DNA of 35,957 nucleotides, from assembly GCA_003220935.1 (NCBI GenBank), contig QHTT01000106.1:21404-57360 (forward strand), given 5' to 3'. The position numbers and the translations under genes are program-made. This stretch comes from Gemmatimonadota bacterium. Its GTDB lineage: Bacteria > Gemmatimonadota > Gemmatimonadetes > Gemmatimonadales > GWC2-71-9. The notes below the pieces were generated by a model. It saw nothing but the letters and a program-made list of their open reading frames with translations, ran no database searches and had not been told where the DNA came from. The stretch's first letter is position 1. Each line of letters begins with the position of its first letter. This document shows, in pieces, positions 8,020 through 15,039 of the stretch.

Positions 8020-8100
8020 GTTCGTGGCGTACTGGAGGAGAGCGAGGACCCGTGGCTTTGCACCCCCCGCTTTCGCCGGGTTGGCCTGTGTCGCTGGTGT
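8020..8100 (-). ncRNA. c-di-GMP-I (GEMM-I) riboswitch-like leader
   Basis: In the minus-strand leader of the lipoprotein mRNA the order is ACACAGGCCAACCC, a GAAA tetraloop (8074-8071) closed by GC pairs, a G-run, then GCAAAGCCACGGGTC (8061-8047). This is the conserved 5' half of the GEMM-I aptamer. The expected 3' half (GCCGGGUUGCC-like receptor strand) is less clear; a possible counterpart is GTACGCCACGAACGC, so the 3' border is uncertain. The element begins within about ten bases of the predicted transcription start and ends well before the ribosome-binding site. Confidence 0.6.
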
Positions 8101-8110
8101 TTTCCAAGCG

Positions 8111-8139
8111 CATATACCACAGCGTCGGGCGGGCGTCAA
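8111..8139 (-). promoter_or_regulatory. Sigma-70 promoter of the GlcG-like lipoprotein gene
   Basis: On the minus strand TTGACG (8139-8134), a 17-base spacer and TATATG (8116-8111) give a near-consensus promoter. Transcription would begin near 8104, leaving a leader of about 135 bases that contains the riboswitch-like element. The -35 overlaps the stop codon that ends the beta-CASP gene stub upstream. Confidence 0.65.
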
Positions 8140-8160
8140 CGAGGGGCGTGCGCCCTACGG

Positions 8161-8249
8161 CTGCGCCGCGCGGCCCATTCGAGCAAGATGCGGTTGCCAC
8201 CGATCTCACCGGGGGCGCCGCCGTAGACGGTGATGGAGAGGCCAGAGCA
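8161..8249 (-). pseudogene. 5' stub of a second beta-CASP metallo-hydrolase gene
   Basis: 8163-8245 matches 6926-7008, the start of the beta-CASP gene, with seven differences in 83 bases, in the same orientation. It reads LSITVYGGAPGEIGGNRILLEWAARR, then runs into unrelated residues and a stop near 8137. A stop just upstream (8264-8262) and the absence of a start codon show the 5' end is broken too. Five of the seven differences are at third codon positions and the other two are conservative (Val/Ile, Phe/Leu), so the copy diverged while still under selection. It is a relic of a paralogue or of a displaced copy. Confidence 0.75.
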
Positions 8250-8268
8250 CCGCCCACCGCTTCAGGGG

Positions 8269-8311
8269 TATATGTAGGTGCGCCCGAATTCTCGACTCAG
8301 GAGGCCCAGTG
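8269..8311 (+). promoter_or_regulatory. Putative -10, Shine-Dalgarno and GTG ahead of the subtilase
   Basis: TATATG (8269-8274) could be a -10 element. AGGAGG (8299-8304), a perfect ribosome-binding site, is followed four bases later by GTG (8309-8311). That frame runs into the poly-C tract and, at its present length, ends at 8463 without entering the subtilase frame. No good -35 is visible. Confidence 0.45.
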
Positions 8312-8331
8312 AGCCGTCGGGTTCGCGCGCT

Positions 8332-8342
8332 CCCCCCCCCCC
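8332..8342 (+). repeat. Poly-C tract of 11 bases
   Basis: Eleven consecutive C residues lie 21 bases after the GTG at 8309. With 10 or 13 C's the GTG frame would continue as PDTQAIITTGAFAAWIFAMG into the subtilase frame. With 11 it does not. Tracts of this kind are prone to slippage, and also to sequencing error. Confidence 0.8.
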
Positions 8343-8441
8343 GACACGCAGGCCATCATCACGACCGGCGCGTTCGCCGCGTGGATCTTCGCCATGGGTC
8401 GTACCCCTGAACCAATCCGAACGAGGGATGAGAGGCGCCCT

Positions 8442-9770
8442 ATGCCGCGTTGCATCGTGTTGATCCGCAGTCACGAACCCCTGCAAGAGGGATGGCGCAA
8501 GCGCGCGTTCGGCCCCGCCGGGTCGCTCCTCGATGATAGAGTCAAGGTCGCCGGTGTGCGGTTCGACGAGACCTACCACCCGGTCCAGGTGTGGCGCCGC
8601 ATCGGTGGCGGGGACGACCCTCCCGCCGCCAGCGGCTTCGACTACCGCGCGGTCGGACCGGCGGCCACCTACGCCGTGCGTGTGGACGCAGACGACGCGG
8701 ACGCCGTCGAGCGCCTGCGGCGCGACCGCCGCGCCGACGTTGTCGCGGTGTTCGCCGACCCCACCGTATTCCCGTTCGCCTCCCCCTACTGCGGCGACTC
8801 ACCCGTTGGTACCACGCAGGACGTGGCCCGGCGACTCGGCGTCCCCGCGCTGCACCGGGCCAAGCTGACCGGCCGCGGCGTCCACGTCGCCGTCGTCGAC
8901 ACAGGGATCGATAGCTCGCGCATTCCGGTCGCCGGTGGCTGGGCCCCGACCCCGGGTTACGTGCCGGGCTCGAGCGCGCCAAACCATGGCACCATGGTGG
9001 CGTACGACGTCCGTATCGCGGCCCCTGACGCGCAGATCCTCGACTACGCGCTCCTCAAGTCCCAAGCGGGGAGCTGGGCCGCGTTTCTTTCGGACGCCAT
9101 CGCCGCGTTCGCAGACTTGGTGGAGCGGGTGAACGCGGCGCCGGGGCGGTGGGTGGTTAACAACAGCTGGGGGTTGTTCGACCGCGCCAGCGACGCGCCG
9201 ATCGGCTCGCCGGAGAACTACAGCGCCAATCCCGACCATCCGTTCAATCAGGTCACGGGCGCCCTCGTCGCGGCGGGCGCGGACGTCTTCTTCGCGGCGG
9301 GAAACTGCGGAGCCGACTGTCCAGACGGGAGGTGCGGCACCGGCGATACCGGCCCTGGCGCCTCGATCCACGGCGCGAACGCTCATCCCGACGTCCTCAC
9401 TGTGGCTGCCGTCACCGTTACTGACCGCCGCTTGGGGTATTCGTCGCAGGGGCCCGGCGCCCTCTACTCGCGCAAACCCGACCTCGCCGGCTTCAGTCAC
9501 TTCGCGGGGTCGGGCATCTACCCCGCCGACGGTGGCACCTCGGCCGCGAGCCCGGTCGCCGCGGGCGTGGCGGCCGCGCTGCGCCAAGCCTTCGCTACCG
9601 ACCGACTGGCGCCGGCGCAGCTCAAAGGCCTGTTGCAGCGGACGGCGCGGGACTTGAACGGCGACGGTTGGGACTACGACCTCGGTTACGGGGTCATCGA
9701 TGCGGCGGCAGCGGTGAAGGCGCTGGGGGTGAAACCGAAGGCGCGCAAGCGAGCTAGCACAACCGTGTAG
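8442..9770 (+). CDS. Subtilisin-like serine protease (S8 family)
   Basis: 442-residue endopeptidase. The catalytic triad is Asp153 (VAVVDTGID), His182 (NHGTMVAYD) and Ser367 (GGTSAASPVAAG), with oxyanion Asn288 (AAGNCG). The first roughly 130 residues form a prodomain-like region with a segment (YAVRVDADDADAVERL...VVAVFADP) resembling an I9 propeptide. ATG 8442 follows AGAGG; with this start there is no signal peptide, so the protease would be cytosolic. An in-frame ATG at 8394 lacks a ribosome-binding site. An alternative start at GTG 8309 would add a hydrophobic N-terminus if the poly-C tract changed length. The cysteine-rich loop CGADCPDGRCG is unusual. A small convergent gene may encode its inhibitor. 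Confidence 0.9.
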   Translation: MPRCIVLIRSHEPLQEGWRKRAFGPAGSLLDDRVKVAGVRFDETYHPVQVWRRIGGGDDPPAASGFDYRAVGPAATYAVRVDADDADAVERLRRDRRADVVAVFADPTVFPFASPYCGDSPVGTTQDVARRLGVPALHRAKLTGRGVHVAVVDTGIDSSRIPVAGGWAPTPGYVPGSSAPNHGTMVAYDVRIAAPDAQILDYALLKSQAGSWAAFLSDAIAAFADLVERVNAAPGRWVVNNSWGLFDRASDAPIGSPENYSANPDHPFNQVTGALVAAGADVFFAAGNCGADCPDGRCGTGDTGPGASIHGANAHPDVLTVAAVTVTDRRLGYSSQGPGALYSRKPDLAGFSHFAGSGIYPADGGTSAASPVAAGVAAALRQAFATDRLAPAQLKGLLQRTARDLNGDGWDYDLGYGVIDAAAAVKALGVKPKARKRASTTV

Positions 9771-9799
9771 CCCGCCTCCCCCCCGTCAGGAAGCGGGCT
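9769..9799. terminator. Hairpin spanning two convergent gene ends
   Basis: AGCCCGC (9769-9775) pairs with GCGGGCT (9793-9799) over a 17-base loop. It overlaps the subtilase stop codon and the last codons of the convergent small gene, so it could end transcription from both sides. There is no T-run. Confidence 0.35.
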
Positions 9800-10034
9800 C
9801 TTGGAGGGCGTCGGCGAAGAACCGCACGCCGGGAATCTGCTCAGCTCGGGCGCGGGCGTCGGGCGAGGCAAGGCCGCGCACGACGTAGCGACCGAGCTTG
9901 GGATTGATCGAGATCGGGCCGTAGTCGGGGTCCAACGCGACCCCCGCCTCGTCGAGCAGGGCGCGGATCGCCGCCATGTCGACTCGCTCCCCAGGCCGGT
10001 CCACCTGGATGATGTAGCGCGTTACGGGTGACAT
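9786..10034 (-). CDS. Small protein, possible I9-like subtilase inhibitor/propeptide
   Basis: 82 residues from ATG 10034; a GTG at 10061 would add nine residues. I do not recognise a named family. Predicted secondary structure is beta-alpha-beta-beta-alpha-beta: RYIIQVD, MAAIRALLDEAG, ISINPKLGRYVVRG, SPDARARAEQIP, VRFFADA. This is the ferredoxin-like order of subtilase propeptides (inhibitor I9). Its second half (YVVRGLASPDARARAEQIPG, then VRFFADA) resembles the prodomain of the adjacent subtilase (YAVRVDADDADAVERLRRDR, then VVAVFADP). It is convergent with the subtilase, 15 bases apart. It has no signal peptide. The inhibitor role is an inference. Confidence 0.55.
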   Translation of the reverse strand: MSPVTRYIIQVDRPGERVDMAAIRALLDEAGVALDPDYGPISINPKLGRYVVRGLASPDARARAEQIPGVRFFADALQEPAS

Positions 10035-10183
10035 CTCGCCGTCGAGAGAGTAGGAGCGCACGGCTTATCGTGCAAGTGCGCCCGCGAGCACCAAACCGCC
10101 TTGCCTTGTTTCGCAAGGGGTGTGCCGCCGCGCTCGGCTCGGGCGATGACAGTGGCGCCAGGCGCTCGGCGGCCCGAATTCCC

Positions 10184-10189
10184 TATATT
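10184..10189 (+). promoter_or_regulatory. Putative -10 element of the helicase operon
   Basis: TATATT at 10184-10189 lies 24 bases before the helicase ATG. The -35 position is GC-rich and unconvincing. The 152 bases between the small gene and the helicase hold no other feature except short overlapping GCAC/GTGC hairpins near 10055-10082. Confidence 0.4.
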
Positions 10190-10213
10190 GCGACCCCGAC
10201 TTTTAGGCACCAC

Positions 10214-12334
10214 ATGACGATGCCCGACCCACTGCCCGACGACTCCTGGGCGGTCGACGAACGCTCCCTCACGCTGTTCGTCGCTGCCCTCCAGGAACCC
10301 CCGGCCGAACGCGCCTGGTACGAGCTGCGGCGCGAGGCGGAGCGGATCGCCCTGGTCCCGGGCTTCGACCGGCTGATCACCCTCGACGCCAACGCCATCA
10401 AAGAGTTGCCCCACCAGATCGACGTGGCCCAACGCGTGCTGCGCGACATGGGCGGCCGCGCCATCCTCGCCGACGAGGTGGGCCTCGGCAAGACGATCGA
10501 GGCCAGCATCATCTACAAGGAGCTGGCGATCCGCGGGCTCGCCCGTCGCGTGCTGATCCTCACGCCCGCCTCGCTCGTGGGCCAGTGGCAAGGGGAGCTC
10601 GAGGAGAAGTTCTTCGAGCGCTTCGACACCCCGACCGACCCCGACGACTGGCCCCGCGCCACCAAGGCGATCGTGTCGCACGACCGTGCGCGCTCGCGCC
10701 GGCACGCCGAGGAGATCCTGCGCCACCGCTGGGACCTCGTGATCGTGGACGAGGCGCACAAGGTAAAGAGTCACCGCGGCGCCACGTATCGCTTCATCGA
10801 GAAGATCGAGCGCGACTTTATCCTGCTGCTCACCGCGACGCCGCTCCAAAACGACCTGCGCGAGCTGTACAACCTCATCACGCTGCTCCGGCCCGGCCAG
10901 CTCGGCACTTGGCAGGAGTTCAAGGCCGAGCACCTGGTGTCGGGCGACCACCGCCAGCCCCGCGACCCCGAGGCGCTGCGCGCGCTCACGCACGAGGTGA
11001 TGATCCGCACCCGGCGCTCGAGCGTCGCCCTCGACCTGGATCTGCCGCCGCGCCGGCCGCGACACCCCGAGGTCCGGCTGACGCGCGCAGAGGCGGATCT
11101 GTATCAGCGCACCACCGAGTTCCTGCGCCGCCTCTATCGGGAAGGCTTCATTCAACCGGCCGGGCAGGAAGAGGCGGACGATGAGATGCCACGCAAGAAG
11201 CCCACCAAGAAGGGGATCCTGCAGCTCGCCGTCATCCACCTGCGCCAGCGGCTCTGCTCCTCTGCGCGCGCCCTCGCCGAATCGCTCGAGCACCTGGCGC
11301 AGGGCGAGCACGTCAGCCCCGAGTACCGCACGATCGCGCAACAGCTCGCCAAGCGTGCCAAGGGCATCAAGACGCACGCCAAGCTGGACGTGTTGACAAA
11401 GGTATTAAAGGAAACGCCGGACCGCGTCGTGGTCTTCAGCGATCACCGTCCGACTATTGAGCTGATCGAAGAGCGCGTCAAAAAGCTCGGTAGGACACCG
11501 ATCGTCTACTGGGGGGCGCACGCGACGCCCGAGCGGGACAAGCGCATCCGCGCCTTCCACGCGGACCAGACGAGCGTCCTCATCGCGACCCGTGCCGGCA
11601 GCGAGGGACGCAACCTCCAGTTCTGCAACGTGCTCGTGAACTACGACCTCCCCTGGAACCCGATGGTGGTGGAGCAGCGCATCGGTCGGCTGCACCGCAT
11701 CGGGCAACAGCGCGAGGTCCACATCGTGAACCTCGCCGCGGCGGGGACCATCGAGTCCTACATCCTCCAGCTGCTCGACCAGAAGATCAAGCTGTTCGAG
11801 CTGGTGGTGGGGGAGCTGGACCTGATCCTCGGCGAATTCGGCGGCGCCCAGAAGTTCGAGGGCCGGCTCGCTGGGGAGTGGCTCGCCGCCGAGAGCGAAG
11901 CAGACTTCGCGCGCCGGGTGGAGGCGATCGGCGCCGACATCGAGCAGAGCAGCGCGGTGGGCAAGGACCAGGAAGCGCTCAACTCCCTCATCGCGCCGGA
12001 CGACAACGCCCTACGCCTCGAGCGCCGGTTCCAGACGCTGTCGGTCCCCGGCCGGCTGCGACTCGGGCTGGGCACGAGCCAGCTCGTCAAGGCCGCCGGC
12101 TGGGACGCCAAACGCCACCGGCTCGGCGTGCACGTGACGGAGCTGCTCGAGGCGCTCGAGTCGATCGAGCCGATTGGCGGCGTCACCATACCGCAACCGG
12201 CCGGCGGTCATCCCGAATACGGGGAGCTGGTGCGGCTCACGGGCTTGACCAGCGCGGGACGCGCAATCACGCTCGTCGCGCGGGTGGACCGCCTTCCCCT
12301 GGTGCTCGTGGACATCGAGGTAGAGGCCGCGTGA
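10214..12334 (+). CDS. SNF2/HepA-family DNA-dependent ATPase (DEAH helicase)
   Basis: 706-residue Swi2/Snf2 translocase. Motif I is DEVGLGKT (87-94), motif II DEAH (179-182), motif III TATPLQN from 207, and motifs V/VI include GRNLQFCNVLVNYDLPWNP and QRIGRLHRIGQ from 488. This is the HepA/RapA-like subgroup, whose members act on protein-DNA complexes such as stalled RNA polymerase. ATG 10214 is used (ATG 10220 is possible); the upstream open frame is non-coding in character. The helicase ends without the long C-terminal region often seen in this group. That region appears instead at the start of the next gene, whose GTG overlaps this stop (GTGA), so the two probably form one split machine. 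Confidence 0.92.
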   Translation: MTMPDPLPDDSWAVDERSLTLFVAALQEPPAERAWYELRREAERIALVPGFDRLITLDANAIKELPHQIDVAQRVLRDMGGRAILADEVGLGKTIEASIIYKELAIRGLARRVLILTPASLVGQWQGELEEKFFERFDTPTDPDDWPRATKAIVSHDRARSRRHAEEILRHRWDLVIVDEAHKVKSHRGATYRFIEKIERDFILLLTATPLQNDLRELYNLITLLRPGQLGTWQEFKAEHLVSGDHRQPRDPEALRALTHEVMIRTRRSSVALDLDLPPRRPRHPEVRLTRAEADLYQRTTEFLRRLYREGFIQPAGQEEADDEMPRKKPTKKGILQLAVIHLRQRLCSSARALAESLEHLAQGEHVSPEYRTIAQQLAKRAKGIKTHAKLDVLTKVLKETPDRVVVFSDHRPTIELIEERVKKLGRTPIVYWGAHATPERDKRIRAFHADQTSVLIATRAGSEGRNLQFCNVLVNYDLPWNPMVVEQRIGRLHRIGQQREVHIVNLAAAGTIESYILQLLDQKIKLFELVVGELDLILGEFGGAQKFEGRLAGEWLAAESEADFARRVEAIGADIEQSSAVGKDQEALNSLIAPDDNALRLERRFQTLSVPGRLRLGLGTSQLVKAAGWDAKRHRLGVHVTELLEALESIEPIGGVTIPQPAGGHPEYGELVRLTGLTSAGRAITLVARVDRLPLVLVDIEVEAA

Positions 12335-14589
12335 AACACCGCCGCACACCCCGGCCCAAAGCGCGGCCGCTCCGCCCTCGCCGCGCCCCCGCCCCCCGGC
12401 CCCAACCTCCTCAGCCGGCGGCCGCGCCCGGCGGCGACACCGATCCGCTCGCCGACGCGCGCATCCGGCCGCTGCTTGAGCGCTACTGCAGGCTCGCCGG
12501 CGTGAAACAGGCCGCGCTCGGCCCCGATCATTCTGAGCTGAGCTTCCCGCAGGCCGAGCGCCCGTTTTTCCGGGACCGTGCTTCGCTGCGGGTGGCGTTC
12601 TCGCTCGACGCGCTCGAGCGTGACCCGGATGCCGAGATCGCCGTGCTCGGCAGCCCTTTCCTCGCCCAGCTGCTCGAGGCGATCCGCGCGCGGGCAGCGC
12701 GCCTCTCCCTGGGTCTGATCGCGCCGGCCGCCGCGAGCGATCCGTCCTCACCCCCTGTCCCCCTCTCCCTTCGGGAGAGCGGGGACCACCGTGGGGTCGA
12801 CCTGACGATTCCAGTACGGGACGGCGTGGCGAAAGCGCAGAAAACGCACGTGGCCGTGCATCCGGTGGGACGACTCGTGGCGCGCGTGGTGTTGCGTGCC
12901 GGGGCCGGGGTCGAGGAAGCGGTGGTGGAAAGCGACGTGTACGACCTGTCGGCCGGCGCCCGGCTGGATGACGACCTCGCAGGCCTGTTCCTGGACCTCG
13001 AGGCGGGCCGGGCCGAGCCCGCCGATCCATCATTAGCGGCCGCGGCGCAGCCAGTCCCCGCGCGCGAGCCGGCGGAGCTGCTTAAGCTCCTGCTCGCCCA
13101 CCTCCGGGACAAATCGGCGGAGCGGGTCGCGGCACGCCGCGCCGCGGCGGAGCAGGAGCTTGCCGTCGAGCTCGCCAGGGTGGACCGGTACTTCGAATCG
13201 ATCTTGCAGGAGCAGTCCGACCCGGAGTCGATCGAAACCGTCACGGCGCTCGCCCAGCGTCGCCGCACCGAAGAGGTCCGGCGCAGCCAGGTCAAGGCTG
13301 TCGTGCATCCCCTCCAGCTCCTCGAAGCCGCGCTCCTGGTGCAGCGCGCCGAGTGGCAGCTCGAGTCGGCCCCCCCCAGGCGGCGGCACGCGACATTCGC
13401 CGCGCAGCGGCCGTTGAGCGGCGCGGCCGCCTGGATCATGGCGTGTCCGCATTGCGGCCGCCCGCCGGCGGCCCTCGTCATCTGCAGGCACGATCACTGC
13501 AGCTGTGAGGCCTGCTCGTATCGCTGCTCGGTTTGCGCCGAAGACTTCTGCGCGGACCACGGCATCGCCGAGTGTCGCGTCGACAGCCAGCCGGCGTGTG
13601 CGGAGCACGTGCATGTGTGCCCTTCGTGCCGACTGCAGCACTGCACGGCACACGAGGGCATCTGCACCGAGGGGGGGGACGGGGGGGACGGACACACCGC
13701 TTGCTCGACGTGCCTCGCGCCGTGCGGCAGCTGTGGCCGGCTCGTCTGCAACCGGCATGCGGAGCAGAGCGACGCAGCGGCGCCGAAGGGAAGCCGCCGT
13801 CTATGCGCGGCGTGCCTCAAGCACTGTGAGGGCGGGACTCACGAGGCGGTGGGCGTGGACGAAGTGGCGCGCTGCGCGAGCTGCGGTAAGTCGGTCTGCA
13901 CGGCGCATCAGAGCGTGTGCGGCGTGGACGGACAGGTGCACTGCTCGCAACACCTGCGCCGCACTGACCGATCGCGGCGCCTGGTCTGCGGGCAGCACCG
14001 GACCGCGTGCGCGCACGAGCCGGCGGCGATCTTCGCGTCCGACGAGGTCGGGGCGTGCGCTTCCTGCGGGAAGCTCGTCTGTGCCGGCCACTCGGCCGAG
14101 TGCGTAGCGGACAAGTTGCGCCACTGTGTCGCTCACCTCGAGCCACTGGTCGACGCGAACGGCTCGTACGGCTGCGCGGAGCACCGCAAGCACTGTTACG
14201 TGGATGGCCGGGCGTTCTCGCGCAAGGGTGTGAGCGAATGTCCCATCTGCGGTGAGGACGCGTGCGCAGGGCATCGGGCGGCGTGCGCGTACTGCGGCCG
14301 GCGCGTGTGCATCACGGATCTCAGTCCAGCGACGCGGCGCTGCGCCACCTGCGCGCAGCTGGCCGCCGTCAGCGATCCCCCGGACGCGGTCGTCACCGCC
14401 GCGCTCGCAGCGACGGGTGGTGAGACGAAGCCGTCCCGCGGGTGGCGGATGGCCCGCGACCGCAGTCACCTGGTGGTGGAGGTCGATCTCGGCTTGCGGC
14501 GGAAAGCGGTCTTTACCGTGCGGCACGGAACCACCGTGCCGGACAGCGTCGTGAAACATTCGCTGCTCGGATCGAAGCGGCGGAAGTAA
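12331..14589 (+). CDS. SNF2-partner protein with long Cys/His zinc-binding array
   Basis: 752 residues from a GTG overlapping the helicase stop. Residues 1-45 are Pro/Arg-rich and disordered. About 50-245 contain a stretch (VAFSLDALERDPDAEIAVLG, SPFLAQLLEA) like the domain that follows the motor in single-chain HepA-type helicases. 246-355 are charged helices, probably a coiled coil. From 372 to about 675 there are a dozen CxxC motifs (CPHC, CSVC, CPSC, CGSC, CASC twice, CPIC, CAYC, CATC) alternating with CxxH units, in repeats of the form CASCGKxVCxxH. That is treble-clef or B-box-like zinc binding on a large scale. The C-terminal 70 residues are basic. I know no named family for the whole protein. 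Role is inferred from coupling: DNA, RNA or polymerase targeting for the SNF2 motor. Confidence 0.8.
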   Translation: MKHRRTPRPKARPLRPRRAPAPRPQPPQPAAAPGGDTDPLADARIRPLLERYCRLAGVKQAALGPDHSELSFPQAERPFFRDRASLRVAFSLDALERDPDAEIAVLGSPFLAQLLEAIRARAARLSLGLIAPAAASDPSSPPVPLSLRESGDHRGVDLTIPVRDGVAKAQKTHVAVHPVGRLVARVVLRAGAGVEEAVVESDVYDLSAGARLDDDLAGLFLDLEAGRAEPADPSLAAAAQPVPAREPAELLKLLLAHLRDKSAERVAARRAAAEQELAVELARVDRYFESILQEQSDPESIETVTALAQRRRTEEVRRSQVKAVVHPLQLLEAALLVQRAEWQLESAPPRRRHATFAAQRPLSGAAAWIMACPHCGRPPAALVICRHDHCSCEACSYRCSVCAEDFCADHGIAECRVDSQPACAEHVHVCPSCRLQHCTAHEGICTEGGDGGDGHTACSTCLAPCGSCGRLVCNRHAEQSDAAAPKGSRRLCAACLKHCEGGTHEAVGVDEVARCASCGKSVCTAHQSVCGVDGQVHCSQHLRRTDRSRRLVCGQHRTACAHEPAAIFASDEVGACASCGKLVCAGHSAECVADKLRHCVAHLEPLVDANGSYGCAEHRKHCYVDGRAFSRKGVSECPICGEDACAGHRAACAYCGRRVCITDLSPATRRCATCAQLAAVSDPPDAVVTAALAATGGETKPSRGWRMARDRSHLVVEVDLGLRRKAVFTVRHGTTVPDSVVKHSLLGSKRRK
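12759..12784 (+). repeat. REP-like hairpin inserted in frame in the zinc-array gene
   Basis: CCCC-CTCTCCC-TTC-GGGAGAG-C-GGGG forms an 11-pair hairpin with one bulge. With the preceding CTCACCCCCTGTCC it matches the style of extragenic palindromic repeats found in many high-GC genomes. Here it is translated as SSPPVPLSLRES, between two structured segments. Confidence 0.5.
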
Positions 14590-14613
14590 CATTCAGAGCA
14601 AGGAGGTGCACGC

Positions 14614-15039
14614 ATGAAACCGTCGCCCGAACAGTTGACGCGTCTCAAGACCTACTACGAAGCCAAGCTCTTCGGCGAAGTCGAAATCAACGCAGTCAAG
14701 CACAAGGTGCAGGACGGACGAGGGGTGTTCGTGCTGCTCGACGCCCGGCCCCGCGAGGCCTTTCTCGCCGGCCACATCCCCGGCGCCCTGAGCGTCCCGG
14801 TCGATCAGACTGCCGAGGCGGTGAAGCGCCTCGCCGCCGATCGGCAGTACGTGACCTACTGCTGGAGCCATACCTGACACCTCTCGGCCCGGCTGGCTCT
14901 ACAGTTGGTAGAGCACGGATTGTTCGCGCGAGAGATGAATGCTGGCTGGGCGGAGTGGGTCGAAGCCAAGATGCCCATCCACTCGACCGCGACGGTCACG
15001 GACTATCGGTGCAGTTGCTCGGACAAGGTCCAGCCGTGA
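14614..15039 (+). CDS. Rhodanese-like protein, candidate selenoprotein (in-frame TGA at 14875)
   Basis: 141-residue rhodanese-type sulfurtransferase domain if TGA 14875-14877 is decoded. A perfect AAGGAGGT precedes ATG 14614. The fold is recognisable: LLDARPREAFLAGHIPGALSVP, then the active-site strand YVTYCWSHT. The conventional stop falls at residue 88, in the middle of the active-site loop. The same frame continues with clear rhodanese sequence, HLSARLALQLVEHG and MNAGWAEWVEAKMP, to TGA 15037-15039. Related rhodaneses carry CxxxxC in this loop and position 88 is the second Cys, so TGA replaces Cys. A SECIS-like hairpin follows and the next gene's start overlaps the distal stop. Without read-through the product would be an inactive 87-residue fragment. 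Confidence 0.75.
14893..14918 (+). promoter_or_regulatory. SECIS-like hairpin after the in-frame TGA
   Basis: GCTCTAC (14896-14902), loop AGTTG (14903-14907) and GTAGAGC (14908-14914) form a perfect 7-pair stem. Outside it three more pairs (C-G, U-G, G-C) form with A14915 bulged. The loop starts 25 bases after the TGA and its second base is G. As I recall them, bacterial SECIS rules ask for a loop 16-37 bases after UGA with G in the first two loop positions, and this fits. Confidence 0.6.

Noticed and set aside
10022-11377. 451-codon open frame on the minus strand opposite the helicase
   Set aside because: Antisense to a gene with all SNF2 motifs; its product is low-complexity and typical of GC-rich shadow frames.
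11878-12330. Upstream extension of the zinc-array gene inside the helicase
   Set aside because: The extension is an Arg/Ala-rich out-of-frame read of the helicase; the GTGA overlap at 12331 is the better start.
10214-14589. Assignment to DISARM or another named defence system
   Set aside because: No methyltransferase, DrmA, DrmB or nuclease gene accompanies the SNF2 gene, and the partner does not resemble DUF1998.
14886-14922. tRNA-like D-arm (GTTGGTAGAGCAC)
   Set aside because: The string resembles a tRNA D-arm, but no anticodon arm, T-loop or acceptor pairing follows, and the bases encode conserved rhodanese sequence.
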